The notes under the pieces were generated by a model, which made no database searches, was not told the origin of the DNA, and saw only the letters and a list, made by a program, of their open reading frames with translations. A program made the translations under genes and the position numbers. A stretch of DNA of 64,000 nucleotides. Source: Tragulus kanchil. Lineage: Eukaryota; Chordata; Mammalia; Artiodactyla; Tragulidae. Below are positions 59,591-64,000 of the stretch, in pieces. The stretch spans positions 205,278,939 to 205,342,938 of the forward strand of contig JAIOJX010000032.1 in the NCBI GenBank assembly GCA_022376925.1, read 5' to 3'. Within the stretch, counting starts at the first letter, position 1; each line of letters opens with the position of its first letter.

Positions 59591-61759
59591 ATGTCTTATT
59601 TAATCAAATGACTGAGTGGTTTATTTCAGAGTCCTACAAAGATTTTCAAATTTCCCAATGTACCTATTTAATTATGTAGTAAAGCCTTTCAGCTTATTCG
59701 CCTAGCAAGTGTATGCTTTCTCCATATAAATTCATTGATTCCTGTTTTACTTCATTTGGATTCTGTTCTCTATTAGATCTTCACACACACAATTTTAGTA
59801 TTAGGACTTACTTATATAGGACAGATTCAACAAAGGTGTCAGCATCTTCTGAATGAATATGTCTTTCTGCTATTGGGAATGTTCAGAGCATAGACTGACA
59901 CAGAGGTAAAGTTGGAAAGAATGTTGAACATTTCATGACAATAGCTTCTGTGTAAGAGTTTACTAGAACATTATCAATCTTCCAGGAAATCAACAGCTTT
60001 TATACATTTCTAGTTTTTAAGCCAGACTAATAATTCAATTTCAACTAACTAGGTGGTATTTCAGATTATAAAGTATACTATCTTTTCCAAATACATTTTC
60101 AAGAACAAACCAAGACAAATGTTGAAGTGATGGTGCTAAAAGTTTGGTACTGATGGAATCTGTACTGTTATACCTGAAAAATCACTGGAAAACCTTAAGC
60201 GTCACTAGAATTATTTTAAATTCTGAGTCATACCTACAAGGTTCACTGAAGCACTAAAGAAGACAAAATACCATACCAATGATCCCCCAAAGGAGTCTCT
60301 TAACCAAGAAAAGCTGGATTTCACACAGTCGTAGCAATCAGTACAGAATAGAAAATGTAAAGTTGAGTGAAAATTCCATTAAAATGGTCAGAAATGACAA
60401 GAGACTTGCTCTTAACCCTTTTATTAAAATTTTCCAAGAATATTTCACTCCTGGAATAGAACCCAATAATAGAAGATCTGGATTCTGCATTTTGAAAAAA
60501 AAGGTTAAGAGAAGTTTTATAACATAAAGGTAGTAAGCAAAATGAGTACATTAAGTTTCCCCTGCTGGAACTACCCTTTTCTTCCTTAAACTCACTCTAT
60601 GAAACATGAGGCTACTTGGAAATAAAAAAGATAGTTCAGCAGGGTAGTTTTAAAACATTCAGTTCTGGTGAAGACCTAGAGATCTCCATATAAATGTCTT
60701 ATTTAATCAAATGACTGAGTGGTTTATTTCAGAGTCCTACAAAGATTTTCAAATTTCCCAATGTACCTATTTAATTATGTAGTAAAGCCTTTCAGCTTAT
60801 TCGCCTAGCAAGTGTATGCTTTCTCCATATAAATTCATTGATTCCTGTTTTACTTCATTTGGATTCTGTTCTCTATTAGATCTTCACACACACAATTTTA
60901 GTATTAGGACTTACTTATATAGGACAGATTCAACAAAGGTGTCAGCATCTTCTGAATGAATATGTCTTTCTGCTATTGGGAATGTTCAGAGCATAGACTG
61001 ACACAGAGGTAAAGTTGGAAAGAATGTTGAACATTTCATGACAATAGCTTCTGTGTAAGAGTTTACTAGAACATTATCAATCTTCCAGGAAATCAACAGC
61101 TTTTATACATTTCTAGTTTTTAAGCCAGACTAATAATTCAATTTCAACTAACTAGGTGGTATTTCAGATTATAAAGTATACTATCTTTTCCAAATACATT
61201 TTCAAGAACAAACCAAGACAAATGTTGAAGTGATGGTGCTAAAAGTTTGGTACTGATGGAATCTGTACTGTTATACCTGAAAAATCACTGGAAAACCTTA
61301 AGCGTCACTAGAATTATTTTAAATTCTGAGTCATACCTACAAGGTTCACTGAAGCACTAAAGAAGACAAAATACCATACCAATGATCCCCCAAAGGAGTC
61401 TCTTAACCAAGAAAAGCTGGATTTCACACAGTCGTAGCAATCAGTACAGAATAGAAAATGTAAAGTTGAGTGAAAATTCCATTAAAATGGTCAGAAATGA
61501 CAAGAGACTTGCTCTTAACCCTTTTATTAAAATTTTCCAAGAATATTTCACTCCTGGAATAGAACCCAATAATAGAAGATCTGGATTCTGCATTTTGAAA
61601 AAAAAGGTTAAGAGAAGTTTTATAACATAAAGGTAGTAAGCAAAATGAGTACATTAAGTTTCCCCTGCTGGAACTACCCTTTTCTTCCTTAAACTCACTC
61701 TATGAAACATGAGGCTACTTGGAAATAAAAAAGATAGTTCAGCAGGGTAGTTTTAAAAC
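59591..61759 (+). repeat. Direct duplication, offset 1103, in YLPM1 intron
   Basis: The block 59591-60656 recurs at 60694-61759 with a filler of about 37 bases (60657-60693). ORFs of 76-82 codons inside it are duplicated with it and have no domain. Confidence 0.94.
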
Positions 61760-63121
61760 TTCATTGTCATGTTTCTGGTGAAAAAGACTGTATTACCGTG
61801 TGTTTCATTTTTAAAAATAATAGTACATTCAATGAAAAGTTCCAAGTTTTGACCTACACCTAAACAAGTCAGATGTTATGAACCATATTCTGAACTGAAA
61901 TCTCTACAAAAGGAAGATAGAGCTTCAGAAAGCTGCCATTACAGACTTCTCACACGATCACTTTCTAGTATGCACGCTGCAAGTAACTAAACTGGTCATT
62001 ATCCATATTCCAGGACAGCGTGGACCTTTAAGTGAATTTCCTGCCTGTACCTTAGATCATGTATGTCAAAATACAATCTAATTAATTAAAAGATTTTGTT
62101 TAAAGAAAAAAAAACATACTGAGACTCAAATGCCATTAACTTTAAAGCTTATTTTTTAATCCACATACGAAATCTAGGAATGTAGAGGTTGACACCATCT
62201 CTATGCAAACACACAGTTTCTAACCAAAGTCCTCTATAACACACATGGGTTGATGAAACCACTCCTTAGAGAGCACGTATTCTCTAGGGGTTAGGAATCA
62301 GGGTCTTGCTTTGTACATTTTCAGAAGAATATGAAAAGCAACTTTAGCAAGGGCTGAAGTATTTAATAAAACAAATAATATTTTGAGTTAAAAAAGCAAC
62401 ACTATTCCAAGGCATTGCTAATTTCTGTACCACATTAGCAAACACTAAAATAACAGAAGTCTGTAAGTCGCATACTCTTGAATGACAGGGTAAAGCAGAC
62501 ATCACTACAGAGGTGTGATCAAAAGCATTCACAGTATGTACACGGGAGCTCTGAATTCACACTTTTCGTAAGCCTTTAATCAGCCTAAGAAAAATGCATT
62601 GCCTACACAGTCAAATCATTTTCCCCATCACTTAATAGGATAAAATGCGGAAGAACAAATTCAGGAGTCAGTAGAAACCCTCTGCCTCCTCGTTCAGTAA
62701 GTTCTTCTGCCTCAGTTTATAGAAACTCAGTTACGAGCTCTTATAGCAAAGAAGAGACAATTATGCGTATGTTGGATAGGCTGTACCAAGTATCTGCTGG
62801 AATGTAAAAATGCTCTTTCATATGTAATTGATTTTCTTAAAAAGCATATTCCCCTAGAGCCACCCACAAATAGATAAGTGAATACAAGGCTATGTTTCTT
62901 AGCATTCTTAAAATTTTCTTGTAACAACACAGTAGAAGGTTCTTTTCCTTTGGTCAGGGGAAAAATAAAAAGTAGCCAAAAGTCTCCTTGAAGATGATTC
63001 TGGAAACTTTTACCATTAAGGTGCGTATCAACAACAGTAATCTGACCATAGAGATGAATTTAAACCCTTAAGAATTTTAATAAAGAGACACTTTGTTCAA
63101 AGTGGTTGTTCTGTCTCCTAC
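61760..63121. other. YLPM1 intron, nothing recognised
   Basis: Single-copy intron DNA leading to the donor at 63121. No repeat family recognised. Confidence 0.45.
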
Positions 63122-63202
63122 CAGTTCGCTTTCCTCTTCCTCTGCATCTTTCTTTTCGTCCTTCTGTTCTTCAATATTAGCATCAAAATCTTCCATCTCC
63201 AC
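63122..63202 (-). CDS. YLPM1: YLPM1 coding exon (fourth coding exon from the end), acidic segment
   Basis: An 81-base exon in phase 0 at both ends, 27 codons. The acceptor is tgtag|GTGGAG and the donor CTG|gtagga. It encodes VEMEDFDANI followed by EEQKDEKKDAEEEESEL. Glu and Asp make up about half the residues, with Lys interspersed, as expected for a low-complexity charged linker rather than a folded domain. The next exon continues with GYIPK in the same frame. No duplication overlaps it. Its upstream neighbour exon is not in the window: I see no further coding exon between 63203 and 64000. Confidence 0.88.
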
Positions 63203-64000
63203 CTACACCACCACGCACAAAAAGACTGAGTTAACATTCAGGAAAATGTTGAGTCCCTTACTGAGATCTGAAATGAACAGTTGCCCAGAGTGAGACTGCT
63301 ACATATGAAGTTAATTTCTAATTAACTTTGAAACAAACTTTGAAACAGAACGGACAGGCAAGATGATTATTCTTCCCTTTCATTTTCCTGGGATATCTAT
63401 CTTTATAATTCCCTATGAAGCTGAATATAATGAAAAGTTGATAGTTATCTGTTTTGAATAACTACAGACTACCAGGATTTCTTTTTAAAACCTTTAGCAA
63501 GTATTTTTTTAATCAGGTAAAACATATATGATTCAAATTTTAAAATAGAAGAAAGGGTATAGTGAAAAGTCATAACAACAGCTTGGCCCAGAACAGCAGC
63601 AATACAAATTCAGAGTAGACAGATTACAGAAGCATTTATAAGATAAAACTGACAAAATTTATAGACTGTATAACTGACTACATGGTGGAGGGACAGAGTC
63701 AAACCCTGGGATAAAGGGAGTCAAAAACAATAAAGAGTCAGGGTTTTAGCAACCAGTGACTGATGGGTCTATTTACTAAAGAGAATATTAGAAGAGAAAT
63801 AGGTTTGGATGAATTACATATTAAATAGGTTGAGCCTGAGGTGTTCTAAAGAAAGACATAGCTCTTGGTACAAAACTTGGAAAATAATAGTAGAATTGTA
63901 AAAATCACTTGTAACCCCTCCACTCAGATATAATTGTTGTTAACGTACTGATAAAATTCATTCCAATCTTTACAATTTAATATTAAGGGCATAAAAGTGG
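63203..64000. other. YLPM1 intron at the right edge
   Basis: The acceptor of the 63202 exon is followed upstream (higher coordinates) by AT-rich intron DNA. No further exon was found before the window ends. Confidence 0.5.

Larger units (their letters stand above)
44330..64000 (-). other. YLPM1: YLPM1 gene, 3' portion (four coding exons plus terminal 3' UTR exon)
   Basis: Minus-strand gene whose 5' part lies beyond the right edge. Exons at 63202-63122, 58903-58852, 51484-51354 and 45219-45038, plus a terminal exon from 44713, all have AG acceptors and GT donors, and the coding phases join without a frameshift (81 + 52 + 131 + 147 coding bases, 137 codons including stop). The joined tail contains GYIPKSKWEMDTSEAKL, KRKRDWEAIASRMEDYL, VRWADLEEKKDADRKRAIGF and ends ALNRTKYI. 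I recognise this from memory as the conserved C-terminus of YLPM1/ZAP3, a nuclear YLP-motif protein reported to bind protein phosphatase 1 and RNA-processing proteins. No alignment was run. Introns are about 4.2, 7.4, 6.1 and 0.3 kb as written, but three are inflated by duplications. Gene-level 3' end is approximate. Confidence 0.9.

Noticed and set aside
11592..61759. Regularly spaced duplications as a satellite array, CRISPR-like array or amplification system
   Set aside because: Each block has different sequence, most occur only twice, and the spacing reflects block length. Nothing repeats as a family, so an assembly fault explains it better.

Overview
This is vertebrate nuclear DNA from a pecoran ruminant (cattle, sheep, goat, deer or a relative). 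The evidence is a BovB (RTE-type) LINE, ruminant CHR and Bov-tA SINEs, a ruminant-type L1, and old mammalian repeats (MIR, MER5A, L1M), together with one mammalian gene split by long introns. There is nothing bacterial in it: no operons, CRISPR array or phage. Almost all ORFs of 60-180 codons here are chance ORFs or fragments of transposon proteins.

The only host gene I can support is the 3' end of YLPM1 (also called ZAP3) on the minus strand, from about 44330 to beyond the right edge. Four coding exons (63202-63122, 58903-58852, 51484-51354, 45219-45038) join with GT/AG borders and matching phases. They give the last 136 residues, ending NRTKYI-stop. A non-coding terminal exon (44713 to about 44330) carries the 3' UTR and an AATAAA signal. 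The protein contains an RVRW motif of the PP1-docking RVxF type, split by an exon junction.

Layout. 1-9100: intergenic DNA with MIR, a CHR SINE, an antisense BovB holding a nested SINE, an L1M 3' end and MER5A. 9107-12005: a sense, 5'-truncated, disrupted L1 ORF2 and 3' end. 12030-21085: an older antisense L1 broken by BovB, two CHR SINEs, a piece of another L1 and a mariner-type MITE. 22835-26625: an antisense BovB with reverse-transcriptase sequence. 26626-44330: mostly unassigned intergenic DNA with L1M, MIR and CHR SINE pieces. 44330-64000: YLPM1 exons and introns, with a solo LTR in the 51.35/45.2 kb intron.

The dominant non-gene feature is a ladder of 21 direct duplications. Twenty have offsets of about 1.06-1.17 kb and one of about 862 bp. 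The copies are nearly identical and are joined directly or through short filler. Differences between copies are mostly small indels and homopolymer-length changes, concentrated near the joins. The uniform size, the number of independent loci and the overlap of neighbouring duplications point to an assembly fault (overlapping pieces laid end to end without merging) rather than biology. If so, roughly a third of the window is redundant. The coding exons of YLPM1 lie outside the duplications. I found no undescribed biological system here.
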